Positions 1-6,700 of a DNA stretch of 36,274 nucleotides are shown one piece after another. Position 1 is the stretch's first letter, and each line of letters begins with the position of its first letter. The position numbers and the translations under genes were made by a program. Source of the DNA: CAZXCK01 sp964639225 (GTDB taxonomy: Bacteria > Chloroflexota > Anaerolineae > Aggregatilineales > Phototrophicaceae); contig CAZXCK010000026.1 in NCBI GenBank assembly GCA_964639225.1, forward strand, positions 1 to 36,274, read 5' to 3'. The notes under the pieces are model-generated. The model did not search any database and had not been told where the DNA came from. It was given only the letters and a program-made list of their open reading frames with translations.

Positions 1-1
1 G

Positions 2-75
2 TCGGGGTGCCCGGATTCGAACCGGGGGCCTCTTACACCCCATGCAAGCGCGCTACCGGGCTGCGCCACACCCCG
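2..75 (-). tRNA. tRNA-Pro (anticodon GGG)
   Basis: Read on the minus strand this is a complete 74-nt cloverleaf. The 7-bp acceptor stem is CGGGGTG/CACCCCG and the discriminator is A. The D arm contains AGCCCGGTAGC, and the T arm contains GGTTCGAATCC. The anticodon stem CTTGC/GTAAG encloses the loop ATGGGGT, giving anticodon GGG, which reads Pro codons CCC and CCU. The window edge follows the first base after the discriminator, so it cannot be seen whether CCA is encoded. A promoter lies directly upstream at 86-114. Confidence 0.96.
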
Positions 76-85
76 AACTGGCGAT

Positions 86-114
86 AGTATAGCCGACAAC
101 GCCGCTGGATACAA
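86..114 (-). promoter_or_regulatory. sigma70-type promoter of tRNA-Pro
   Basis: On the minus strand TTGTAT (109-114) is followed by a 17-nt spacer and TATACT (86-91). The predicted start lies a few bases before the tRNA 5' end at 75. Spacing and both hexamers fit the housekeeping consensus. Confidence 0.8.
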
Positions 115-130
115 GCGTTTATTTCCAATC

Positions 131-182
131 GATAGCGAATTGATGAGGCCACCAATTCGCTATCAAATTGGCTGGACCAATT
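131..182. repeat. Two inverted repeats between divergent promoters
   Basis: A perfect 12-bp inverted repeat, GATAGCGAATTG (131-142) and CAATTCGCTATC (153-164), has a 10-nt centre. A second one, AATTGG (166-171) and CCAATT (177-182), ends three bases before the argG -35 box. They share the core CCAATT/AATTGG. Neither is followed by a T-run on either strand, so they do not look like terminators. Operator function for a regulator of tRNA-Pro or argGH is an inference, and they do not match the ARG-box consensus. Confidence 0.6.
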
Positions 183-184
183 GC

Positions 185-212
185 TTGACATTTGCTGTGT
201 GCGCGTTATTCT
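185..212 (+). promoter_or_regulatory. Promoter of the arg leader and argGH
   Basis: A perfect -35 box TTGACA (185-190) is followed by a 16-nt spacer and TATTCT (207-212). A start 7-9 nt downstream falls at about 219-221. This coincides with the A of the leader-peptide ATG at 221, so the leader may be translated from a leaderless transcript. Confidence 0.75.
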
Positions 213-220
213 TATGCGCT

Positions 221-295
221 ATGATCGCTTATTGTACACGTTTTGAGCGCCGCGAGCGTCGTCGCCGTACGGAATTCCTGTACGGGGTTGTTTAA
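221..295 (+). CDS. Arginine-rich leader peptide (24 aa) of the argGH attenuator
   Basis: This 25-codon ORF starts with ATG and ends with TAA (293-295). Residues 7-16 are RFERRERRRR, giving seven Arg in ten codons (CGT and CGC only) at 239-268. It lies between a good promoter and an intrinsic terminator that precedes argG, the layout expected for an attenuation leader. No Shine-Dalgarno site is visible. The predicted transcription start is at or within a few bases of the ATG, which suggests leaderless initiation. By analogy with his, trp and ilv leaders, scarcity of charged tRNA-Arg would stall the ribosome on this run and allow argGH transcription. The peptide itself probably has no function after synthesis. 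The ORF and its composition are directly visible; the mechanism is inferred. Confidence 0.85.
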   Translation: MIAYCTRFERRERRRRTEFLYGVV

Positions 296-362
296 GTCGC
301 TCAGGGTCGGCGCAGTGCGACCAGCCACAGGATGAAAATGACCCCGTAAGGCGGGGTTTTTT
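265..362 (+). promoter_or_regulatory. argGH transcription attenuator (protector, antiterminator, terminator)
   Basis: Three mutually exclusive helices can be drawn. Protector: CCGTAC (265-270) with GTACGG (280-285), 6 bp. Antiterminator: TACGGGGTT (281-289) with GACCCCGTA (340-348), eight Watson-Crick pairs plus G-U. Terminator: ACCCCG (341-346) with CGGGGT (352-357), a 5-nt loop and T-run 357-362. A ribosome stalled on the last Arg codons (to 268) covers the protector arm and leaves 281-289 free to block the terminator. A ribosome at the stop codon (293-295) covers 281-289, so the terminator forms. The geometry matches classical amino-acid attenuators. Confidence 0.85.
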
Positions 363-384
363 GTTTGCTCTTGGGGAGGCATCA

Positions 385-1647
385 ATGTCAAAAAGCGTCA
401 ACAAAGTTGTACTGGCTTATAGTGGTGGTCTGGACACCTCGGTAATTGTACCCTGGTTGAAAGAGAATTATGGCGGTTGTGAAGTAATCTGCTTTACAGC
501 AGACCTGGGACAGGAAGGCGAACTGGACGGGCTGGAAGAGAAGGCGATCCGCTCTGGAGCCAGTAAACTGATCGTACGCGACCTGCGCGATGAGTTCCTG
601 CGTGATTTCGTGTTTCCGACGATGCAGGCTGGGGCTGTCTATGAACGTGAGTATCTGCTGGGGACGTCGTTTGCTCGCCCGCTGATTGCCAAGCACATGG
701 TAGAAATTGCCGAGCAGGAAGGGGCCGAGGCGGTATCGCATGGCTGCACAGGCAAGGGAAACGATCAGGTGCGTTTCGAGCTGACGGTGATGGCGCTTAA
801 TCCCAAATTGCGGACTATCGCGCCCTGGCGTGAATGGGATATCCGCAGTCGCGAGGACGCGCTGGCTTACGCGGCGCGCTTCAACGTTCCGGTAGCGGTG
901 ACTGAGAAATCGATCTACAGCCGCGACCGTAATATTTTCCACATTAGCCATGAGGGCGGTCTGCTGGAGGACCCCTGGAACGAGCCGGACCCATCTATGT
1001 TCCAGATTACAGTCAGCCCTGAGGACGCCCCAGATCAGCCGCAGTATGTTGAGATTGGCTTTGAAAAAGGCAATCCAGTCAGCGTTGATGGTGAGGAACT
1101 GTCACCAGTTGAGCTTTACCGGCGGCTGAACAAGATAGCTGGCGCTCATGGTGTTGGGCGGGCGGATATTGTGGAAAATCGGCTGGTTGGGATGAAGAGT
1201 CACGGTGTGTACGAGACGCCAGCGGGGACTCTGCTGCTGCGTGCGCATCAGGCACTGGAAAGCATCTGCCTGGATAAGCACACCATGCATTTCAAGGACT
1301 TTGTCGCTGTGAAGTATGCCGAACTGGTGTATAACGGTCTGTGGTATACACGTCTGCGCGAGAGTTTTGATGCGTTTGTCCACGTGACTCAGGAACAGGT
1401 GACGGGTACGGTGCGGGTCAAACTGTACAAGGGAAATGTGATTATCGCTGGACGTAAGAGTGACACCAGCCTTTATCGTGAGGATTTTGCGTCGTTCGGT
1501 GAGGAAGACGTTTATAATCAGCAGGATGCGCAGGGGTTCATCAATCTGTTTGGTCTGCCGATGAAGGTCGAAGCGCTACTGTCGATTGATGGTGGCGGGC
1601 AGAGTCGCTATCGCCGCCCGGATTACAGCAAGTTCAAGCGGGACTGA
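385..1647 (+). CDS. argG: Argininosuccinate synthase
   Basis: This cytosolic enzyme joins citrulline and aspartate using ATP to form argininosuccinate, the penultimate step of arginine synthesis. The 420-residue protein is of normal family length. The ATP-binding loop SGGLDTS is at residues 13-19, and the typical SRDRNIFHISHEGG stretch lies near residue 180. ATG 385 is chosen because GGGGAGG (374-379) precedes it at good spacing. The reading frame extends back to a TTG at 361, but that would start inside the attenuator's T-run. The gene is 8 nt upstream of argH and is the first structural gene behind the arginine attenuator. Confidence 0.97.
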   Translation: MSKSVNKVVLAYSGGLDTSVIVPWLKENYGGCEVICFTADLGQEGELDGLEEKAIRSGASKLIVRDLRDEFLRDFVFPTMQAGAVYEREYLLGTSFARPLIAKHMVEIAEQEGAEAVSHGCTGKGNDQVRFELTVMALNPKLRTIAPWREWDIRSREDALAYAARFNVPVAVTEKSIYSRDRNIFHISHEGGLLEDPWNEPDPSMFQITVSPEDAPDQPQYVEIGFEKGNPVSVDGEELSPVELYRRLNKIAGAHGVGRADIVENRLVGMKSHGVYETPAGTLLLRAHQALESICLDKHTMHFKDFVAVKYAELVYNGLWYTRLRESFDAFVHVTQEQVTGTVRVKLYKGNVIIAGRKSDTSLYREDFASFGEEDVYNQQDAQGFINLFGLPMKVEALLSIDGGGQSRYRRPDYSKFKRD

Positions 1648-1655
1648 GGTCAGTT

Positions 1656-3065
1656 ATGTCGTTGTGGGGTGGACGTTTTTCACAGCAGCCAGATGACGCA
1701 CTGCGCGCACTCAATGACAGCATCGGATTCGACAACCGCCTATATCGTGAGGATATCAGCGGCAGCATCGCTTATGCGCGTGCAATCGCTAAGGCTGGTG
1801 TCATCAGTGAGGATGAGGCCAGTACGATAGTCAGCGGCTTGCAGGCTGTTCTGGCGGAGTTTGAATCGGGGGCGTTCGTTTACGCCCCCGGCGACGAGGA
1901 TATTCACACAGCGGTTGAGCGCCGACTTATCGAGATTGTAGGGCCAGTGGGTGGGAAACTACACACTGGAAGAAGCCGTAACGATCAGGTCGCGACTGAC
2001 CTGCGACTATGGACGATGGCGGCGCAGGATCGTGTTGATGGGCTGTTGGAGAGTCTGCAACAGGCGATAATCGAAAAGGCTACCGGACATGTGGAAACCA
2101 TCATGCCCGGATATACACATATGCAGCCAGCGCAGCCTATCACCGCTGGGCACTGGCTGATGAGCTTTTTCTGGATGCTGGCACGTGATCGCGAGCGATT
2201 AAACGATGCTTACGGTCGGACGGCTGTTATGCCACTTGGATCCGGTGCGCTAGCCGGCACGCCACTGTCAATTGACCGTGAGCGGCTGGCGCTTGATCTA
2301 GGTTTTTGTTCGCATAGTCATAACTCACTTGACAGTGTAAGTGACAGAGACTTTGTAGTCGAAACCTGCGCGGCACTCACTACTACCGCAACACACCTAA
2401 GCCGTCTCGGCGAAGACATTATTATATACAGCAATCCTGTATTTAATTACGTAACGCTTGACGACCGATACAGCACAGGTTCCAGCCTCATGCCACAAAA
2501 ACGCAACGCTGACCCAATGGAATTAGCAAGAGGAAAGACGGGGCGACTAATCGGCAACCTAGCTGGACTTCTCAGTACACTCAAAGGGTTGCCAAGCGGA
2601 TATAATAAAGATATTCAGGAAGACAAAGAAGCTCTATTCGACAGCGTGGACACAATCGAGCAAATCCTGAATGTCACTATCGCAATCATCCAAACACTGC
2701 ACATAAACACAGATGCTATGCGCCGTACACTAGACGAAGACATGCTGGCAACGGACATTGCCGACTATCTGGTCAAAAAAGGCATACCATTTCGCGAAGC
2801 GCATCACATCACAGGGCAGGTGGTACAACTGGCAAGCAAAAGCAATCGGAAACTATCAGAAATAACCATCCGGGAATACCGCAGCATCCACGATATCTTC
2901 GATAACGACATATACGACGTCTTCAACTTCGAACAATCAGTAGCCATGCGCAAAACACCCGGAGGAACAGCTCCACGCGCCGTTCAAGAGCAAATCATCC
3001 ATGCCAAAGAATGGATCAAGAACCACAACACAAGAAGACGATTGTCTCAAATGCACGAAGTATGA
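1656..3065 (+). CDS. argH: Argininosuccinate lyase
   Basis: This enzyme cleaves argininosuccinate to arginine and fumarate, the last step of arginine synthesis. It has 469 residues, typical of the fumarase/aspartase superfamily. The catalytic signature GSSLMPQKRN spans residues 275-284, with the conserved flexible-loop serines at 276-277. HTGRSRNDQ is the N-terminal signature, and GYTHMQPAQP follows in the second conserved region. The SD GAGGT overlaps the argG stop region, so argG and argH form one operon. From about 2290 onward the base composition becomes clearly richer in A and T, while the protein remains intact and conserved. No convincing terminator follows; only a weak CTTGT/ACAAG hairpin is present at about 3072-3092. 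Confidence 0.97.
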   Translation: MSLWGGRFSQQPDDALRALNDSIGFDNRLYREDISGSIAYARAIAKAGVISEDEASTIVSGLQAVLAEFESGAFVYAPGDEDIHTAVERRLIEIVGPVGGKLHTGRSRNDQVATDLRLWTMAAQDRVDGLLESLQQAIIEKATGHVETIMPGYTHMQPAQPITAGHWLMSFFWMLARDRERLNDAYGRTAVMPLGSGALAGTPLSIDRERLALDLGFCSHSHNSLDSVSDRDFVVETCAALTTTATHLSRLGEDIIIYSNPVFNYVTLDDRYSTGSSLMPQKRNADPMELARGKTGRLIGNLAGLLSTLKGLPSGYNKDIQEDKEALFDSVDTIEQILNVTIAIIQTLHINTDAMRRTLDEDMLATDIADYLVKKGIPFREAHHITGQVVQLASKSNRKLSEITIREYRSIHDIFDNDIYDVFNFEQSVAMRKTPGGTAPRAVQEQIIHAKEWIKNHNTRRRLSQMHEV

Positions 3066-3117
3066 CCGGCAACTTGTATAAACTTTTCACAAGGGCACGC
3101 AATCGACAATCAATTTA

Positions 3118-3146
3118 TTGACACAAATAAAAAAGCAGGATAGGCT
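3118..3146 (+). promoter_or_regulatory. Promoter of the ilv leader and BCAA operon
   Basis: A perfect TTGACA (3118-3123) is followed by a 17-nt spacer and TAGGCT (3141-3146). The predicted start is near A3154, about 11 nt before the first leader ATG (3165). Confidence 0.75.
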
Positions 3147-3164
3147 TAAGCTCAATTGCAAACT

Positions 3165-3257
3165 ATGACAAGCAATAACATGACAAACGTTCAGTCCAGC
3201 GGCACCATTATCATTCTCAACGTACTTGTACTCATCCTTATTAGCGATGGGTTATAA
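3165..3257 (+). CDS. Ile/Leu/Val-rich leader peptide of the BCAA operon attenuator
   Basis: A 30-residue ORF runs from ATG 3165 to TAA 3255-3257. An in-frame ATG at 3180 would give 25 residues. Its core TIIILNVLVLILI has 11 branched-chain residues among the 12 after Thr (codons 3207-3242), and one more Leu precedes the stop. No strong SD precedes either ATG; 3165 is the first AUG of the predicted transcript. The ORF sits between the promoter and an intrinsic terminator ahead of ilvE, as in classical ilvB and ilvGMEDA leaders. Stalling when charged tRNA-Ile, tRNA-Leu or tRNA-Val is scarce would allow read-through. The composition is seen directly; the function is inferred from the family of mechanisms. 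Which ATG is used is unsure. Confidence 0.85.
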   Translation: MTSNNMTNVQSSGTIIILNVLVLILISDGL

Positions 3258-3328
3258 CGGCTTGGGTGATCGTGGCGCGCACGAATGCAGTTTGAGCGAA
3301 GCAAGCTCCCCAAGCCGGGGAGCTTTTT
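3258..3328 (+). promoter_or_regulatory. BCAA operon transcription attenuator
   Basis: Terminator: AAGCTCCCC (3303-3311) pairs with GGGGAGCTT (3317-3325) around the 5-nt loop AAGCC, followed by a T-run. Antiterminator: CGGCTTGGG (3258-3266), which begins right after the leader stop codon, pairs perfectly over 9 bp with CCCAAGCCG (3309-3317) and would destroy the terminator. A small hairpin TCGTG/CACGA (3270-3284) lies between them. A ribosome paused on the Ile/Leu/Val codons leaves 3258-3266 free; one at the stop codon masks it. No clear protector helix was found upstream. Confidence 0.82.
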
Positions 3329-3406
3329 GTTTGTCCGTGCAATTCTCTTTACAACCTGGTTCAGCTCGGCACCAGTATCTACTGCGCTTCACTGAAAGGA
3401 TCATTT

Positions 3407-4321
3407 ATGGCTGCCGAATACATCTGGAGAAATGGCGAATTTGTCCGCTGGGAGGATGCCACCGTTCACGTCACCGCACACGCGCTGCATTACGGTTCAA
3501 GTGTTTTTGAAGGCATACGCGCCTACGCAACCCCTGAAGGACCAGCAGTATTCCGCTTACAGGATCACACACAACGTCTGATTGATGGGTGTAAAGTCGC
3601 CCGGATTGCTATTCCATATACTGCGGAACAACTGGACGAGGCCATCATCGAGACAATCAAGCTCAACGGACACGAGTCCTGCTATATTCGCCCACTGGCC
3701 TTTCGTGGTGCTGGGGGACTGGGCGTCGAGGGCAGGAAATCGCCCACTGAGGTTATTATCCTGACAATGGACTGGGGCCGTTACCTGGGGCAGGAGGCTA
3801 TCGACAATGGTGTTGATGTCCAGATCAGCTCCTGGCGTCGCATCGCACCGAACACCATGACGTCCCTCGCAAAAATCGGTGGTCAGTATGTAAGCAGCCA
3901 GTTTATCACGATGGAAGCCAAGGATAATGGCTTCGCCGAAGGGATTGGCCTGGACGTAAACGGATATATCAGCGAAGGTGCCGGAGAAAACATATTTGTT
4001 ATCTCAAAAGGCAAAGTCTACACTCCCGGCAATTGGTCCTCGATCCTGATGGGCATCACTCGTGACAGTGTTATCACCATCCTCAACGAAATGGGCTACG
4101 AAGTTCATTTTGAGAACATGGTACGTGAAATGCTGTACCTGGCCGATGAGATTTTCTTCACGGGCACAGCGGCGGAAATTACCCCCATCCGATCAGTTGA
4201 TCGTATGCCAATTGGAACGGGCACCCGTGGACCCATTACCAAAGCAGTGCAGGAACGATTCTTTGCTATTGTATCCGGCGAGCAACCGGATCAATACGGC
4301 TGGCGCACACTGGTGCGTTAA
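3407..4321 (+). CDS. ilvE: Branched-chain amino acid aminotransferase (class IV)
   Basis: This PLP enzyme transfers the amino group between glutamate and the 2-oxo acids of Ile, Leu and Val, the last step for all three. The 304-residue length is normal. The PLP lysine is K156 in LAKIGGQYVSS, and the phosphate-binding segment LDVNGYISEGAGENIF follows. HALHYGSSVFEGIRAY near residue 26 is the N-terminal signature. The start is set by the SD AAAGGA (3395-3400), 6 nt before the ATG. It is the first structural gene after the ilv attenuator and begins a nine-gene operon. Confidence 0.95.
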   Translation: MAAEYIWRNGEFVRWEDATVHVTAHALHYGSSVFEGIRAYATPEGPAVFRLQDHTQRLIDGCKVARIAIPYTAEQLDEAIIETIKLNGHESCYIRPLAFRGAGGLGVEGRKSPTEVIILTMDWGRYLGQEAIDNGVDVQISSWRRIAPNTMTSLAKIGGQYVSSQFITMEAKDNGFAEGIGLDVNGYISEGAGENIFVISKGKVYTPGNWSSILMGITRDSVITILNEMGYEVHFENMVREMLYLADEIFFTGTAAEITPIRSVDRMPIGTGTRGPITKAVQERFFAIVSGEQPDQYGWRTLVR

Positions 4322-4365
4322 CTGTCATCACCGTCCGACCTTACAGTTTTCAGGAGAATCAGGGG

Positions 4366-6072
4366 ATGTTACTAAGCGGCGCAGAAATCATTATGGAGTG
4401 CCTGGTGCAAGAGGGCGTGGAGGTCATGTTTGGCTATCCCGGTGGAGCTATTCTGCCCACCTATGACGCCATGACCAAGTATCCACAGCTTCGCCACGTA
4501 CTCGTTCGACACGAGCAGGGCGCTTCTCATATGGCAGACGGCTATGCGCGAGCAACCGGTAAGGTTGGCGTGTGTATCGCCACCAGTGGACCTGGAGCTA
4601 CCAATCTGGTTACGGGGCTGGCAACCGCAATGATGGACTCTGTTCCAGTTGTCGCCATTACCGGTCAGGTGACACGTGGATCTATCGGTACGGATGCCTT
4701 CCAGGAAACGGACGTCACCGGCGTTACGCTCCCCGTAACCAAGCATAATTATCTGGTTGACGACATTCATGAGCTGGCACATATTGTACGCGAAGCTTTT
4801 CATATTGCGCGTACCGGTCGGCCTGGCCCTGTACTCATCGATGTTCCTAAAGACATTCAGAACGAGAAGATCGAGTTTGAGTATCCAAGCGATGACATTC
4901 GCCTGCCGGGCTATCGCCCGCCCAATGCAGCAGACGTGAACCAGGTCGAGGCCATATGTGACCTGATCAACAACGCGGAACGTCCAATCATTCTGGCCGG
5001 GCATGGGATCATTATGTCTGGCTCGACCAACGAACTGCGTGAACTGGCAGAGCGCGCTCAGATTCCAGTGGCTCTGACTCTGCTGGGGAAAGGTGCTATG
5101 CCAGAAGATCATCCCCTGGTGCTGGGTATGATGGGTATGCATGGTCAGGCGGAGTGCAATCTGGCAATCCAGGAAGCAGACCTGTTGATCGCGCTGGGTA
5201 TGCGTTTCGACGATCGTGTAACCGGTAATCTAAGAACCTATGCGCAAAAGGCACGAAAGATTCATGTCGATATTGACGCATCCGAGTTGAATAAGAACGT
5301 CAAAGTCGATGTGGCGGTCGCTGCTGATGTTCGCGCTGTGCTGGCCCAAGTGCTGCCCGAAGTACGCGCCACCCAACACAGTACATGGCTAAATCATATC
5401 CGTGACTGGCAGGAAGAATCCAACGAGCGCGATATCGTCCATCATCACGAAGGTCCAGGCCTGATCGCCGCGCAGGTCATCAACGATCTATGGCATTCTA
5501 CCGGTGGTGAGGCGATCACCGTAACTGATGTCGGTCAGCACCAGATGCTGGAAGCTCAGTATTACCCGCATCGCCGTCCGGCGACCATGATTACCAGCGG
5601 CGGACTGGGCACAATGGGTTTTGGTGTACCCGCAGCCATTGGCGCTAAATTTGGCCGACCAGACGAAGAAGTGTGGGCTATTGTCGGAGATGGCGGCTTC
5701 CAGATGACGATGTGTGAACTGGCGACCGCAGTTCAGGAAAATGTCAACATCAATATCGCAGTTGTGAATAATGGCTTCCTGGGAATGGTGCGGCAGTGGC
5801 AGGAGATTTTCTACGAAGAACGCTACCAGGCAACGCCCATGTTTAGCCCTGACTTCTGCAAACTTGCCGAAGCCTTTGGCATTCCAGCTATGCGTGTTAC
5901 TCAGCGCGATCAGGTAGAGGAATCGGTGCGTTTCGCCCGCAGCTATAACGGTCCAACACTGATTGAGTACGTGGTCGAGAAAGAGGACATGGTTTACCCG
6001 ATGGTTCCGGCTGGAGCTGATCTGGACAACATGATTCGCCGTCCCAAACGTGGAGAAAAAGCAGAACTATGA
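4366..6072 (+). CDS. ilvB: Acetolactate synthase, large (catalytic) subunit
   Basis: This subunit condenses two pyruvates to 2-acetolactate (Val/Leu), or pyruvate with 2-oxobutyrate to acetohydroxybutyrate (Ile). It is a 568-residue ThDP, FAD and Mg enzyme. The catalytic Glu is E50 in RHEQGASHMADGYA. The ThDP/Mg motif starts at GDGGF (441-445) and ends at VVNN. The central FAD-binding domain lies at roughly residues 190-340. An SD AGGAG (4352-4356) precedes the ATG. The stop codon overlaps the start of ilvN (ATGA), which suggests translational coupling that matches subunit stoichiometry. Confidence 0.96.
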   Translation: MLLSGAEIIMECLVQEGVEVMFGYPGGAILPTYDAMTKYPQLRHVLVRHEQGASHMADGYARATGKVGVCIATSGPGATNLVTGLATAMMDSVPVVAITGQVTRGSIGTDAFQETDVTGVTLPVTKHNYLVDDIHELAHIVREAFHIARTGRPGPVLIDVPKDIQNEKIEFEYPSDDIRLPGYRPPNAADVNQVEAICDLINNAERPIILAGHGIIMSGSTNELRELAERAQIPVALTLLGKGAMPEDHPLVLGMMGMHGQAECNLAIQEADLLIALGMRFDDRVTGNLRTYAQKARKIHVDIDASELNKNVKVDVAVAADVRAVLAQVLPEVRATQHSTWLNHIRDWQEESNERDIVHHHEGPGLIAAQVINDLWHSTGGEAITVTDVGQHQMLEAQYYPHRRPATMITSGGLGTMGFGVPAAIGAKFGRPDEEVWAIVGDGGFQMTMCELATAVQENVNINIAVVNNGFLGMVRQWQEIFYEERYQATPMFSPDFCKLAEAFGIPAMRVTQRDQVEESVRFARSYNGPTLIEYVVEKEDMVYPMVPAGADLDNMIRRPKRGEKAEL

Positions 6073-6635
6073 GCGAGAACATCAACAAGCAGACATTAGT
6101 TGCTTTGGTGGAGAATAAACCTGGTGTGCTGAACCGTGTCGCCAGTCTCTTTCGCCGGCGCAGTTATAACGTGGACAGCCTGACAGTCGGGCGTACCCAT
6201 AAGCCGCACATCTCACGGATGACGATTGTCGTCGATGCAAATCGCACCGATGTCCGCCAGATTGTGGCCAACCTTTATAAGCTGGTTAACGTTATCGACG
6301 TGCGCTTCCTGTCTGACCAGCCACATGTCAGCCGAGATCTGGCACTGATTAAGGTGAGAACTGACGACTCTGAGTCTCGCAATGCGGTCACAACCGTCTG
6401 TGAACAGTTTCCAGCGCGTATTGTGGACATTGGCCCCGAGGTGGCAATCATCGAGATCGCAGCACAGGAAGATGTTGTTGAGGAGATGATCGCTCAACTT
6501 GCGCCTATCGGCATTATGGAGATGGTGCGTACCGGTGTGGTCGCTATGGGACGTGGCACACGCATCCACGACACACAGTACGAACCCATGCGCGCGACCA
6601 ACAATAATGGCGCGCATGGACGTTACAGCGTATAA
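6069..6635 (+). CDS. ilvN: Acetolactate synthase, small (regulatory) subunit
   Basis: This 188-residue regulatory partner of IlvB stimulates it and normally confers feedback inhibition by valine. An ACT domain lies at about residues 8-80 (VALVENKPGVLNRVASLFRR), followed by the C-terminal ALS_ss_C domain. The length is slightly above the 160-175 usual for the short form; the extra residues are a low-complexity tail ending NNNGAHGRYSV. It overlaps ilvB by 4 nt. Confidence 0.94.
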   Translation: MSENINKQTLVALVENKPGVLNRVASLFRRRSYNVDSLTVGRTHKPHISRMTIVVDANRTDVRQIVANLYKLVNVIDVRFLSDQPHVSRDLALIKVRTDDSESRNAVTTVCEQFPARIVDIGPEVAIIEIAAQEDVVEEMIAQLAPIGIMEMVRTGVVAMGRGTRIHDTQYEPMRATNNNGAHGRYSV

Positions 6636-6700
6636 CAGTCACGGGTTACTTAACGATTCAAGTGGCGCGAGCCGCTGCACAACGAGAGGTGAAAGACAAC

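Noticed and set aside
131..164. Terminator at the 12-bp inverted repeat
   Set aside because: No T-run on either strand, and it lies upstream of both promoters.
361..384. TTG start of argG at 361
   Set aside because: It lies in the attenuator T-run without an SD, while ATG 385 has GGGGAGG at correct spacing and the family N-terminus.
3258..3330. T-box riboswitch upstream of ilvE
   Set aside because: No convincing T-box sequence (AGGGTGGNACCGCG-like) or specifier loop. The Ile/Leu/Val leader ORF with a 9-bp antiterminator explains the region better.
3226..3510. 94-residue ORF over the ilv leader and the start of ilvE
   Set aside because: It crosses the terminator hairpin and the ilvE start in another frame and resembles no protein; it is a chance frame.
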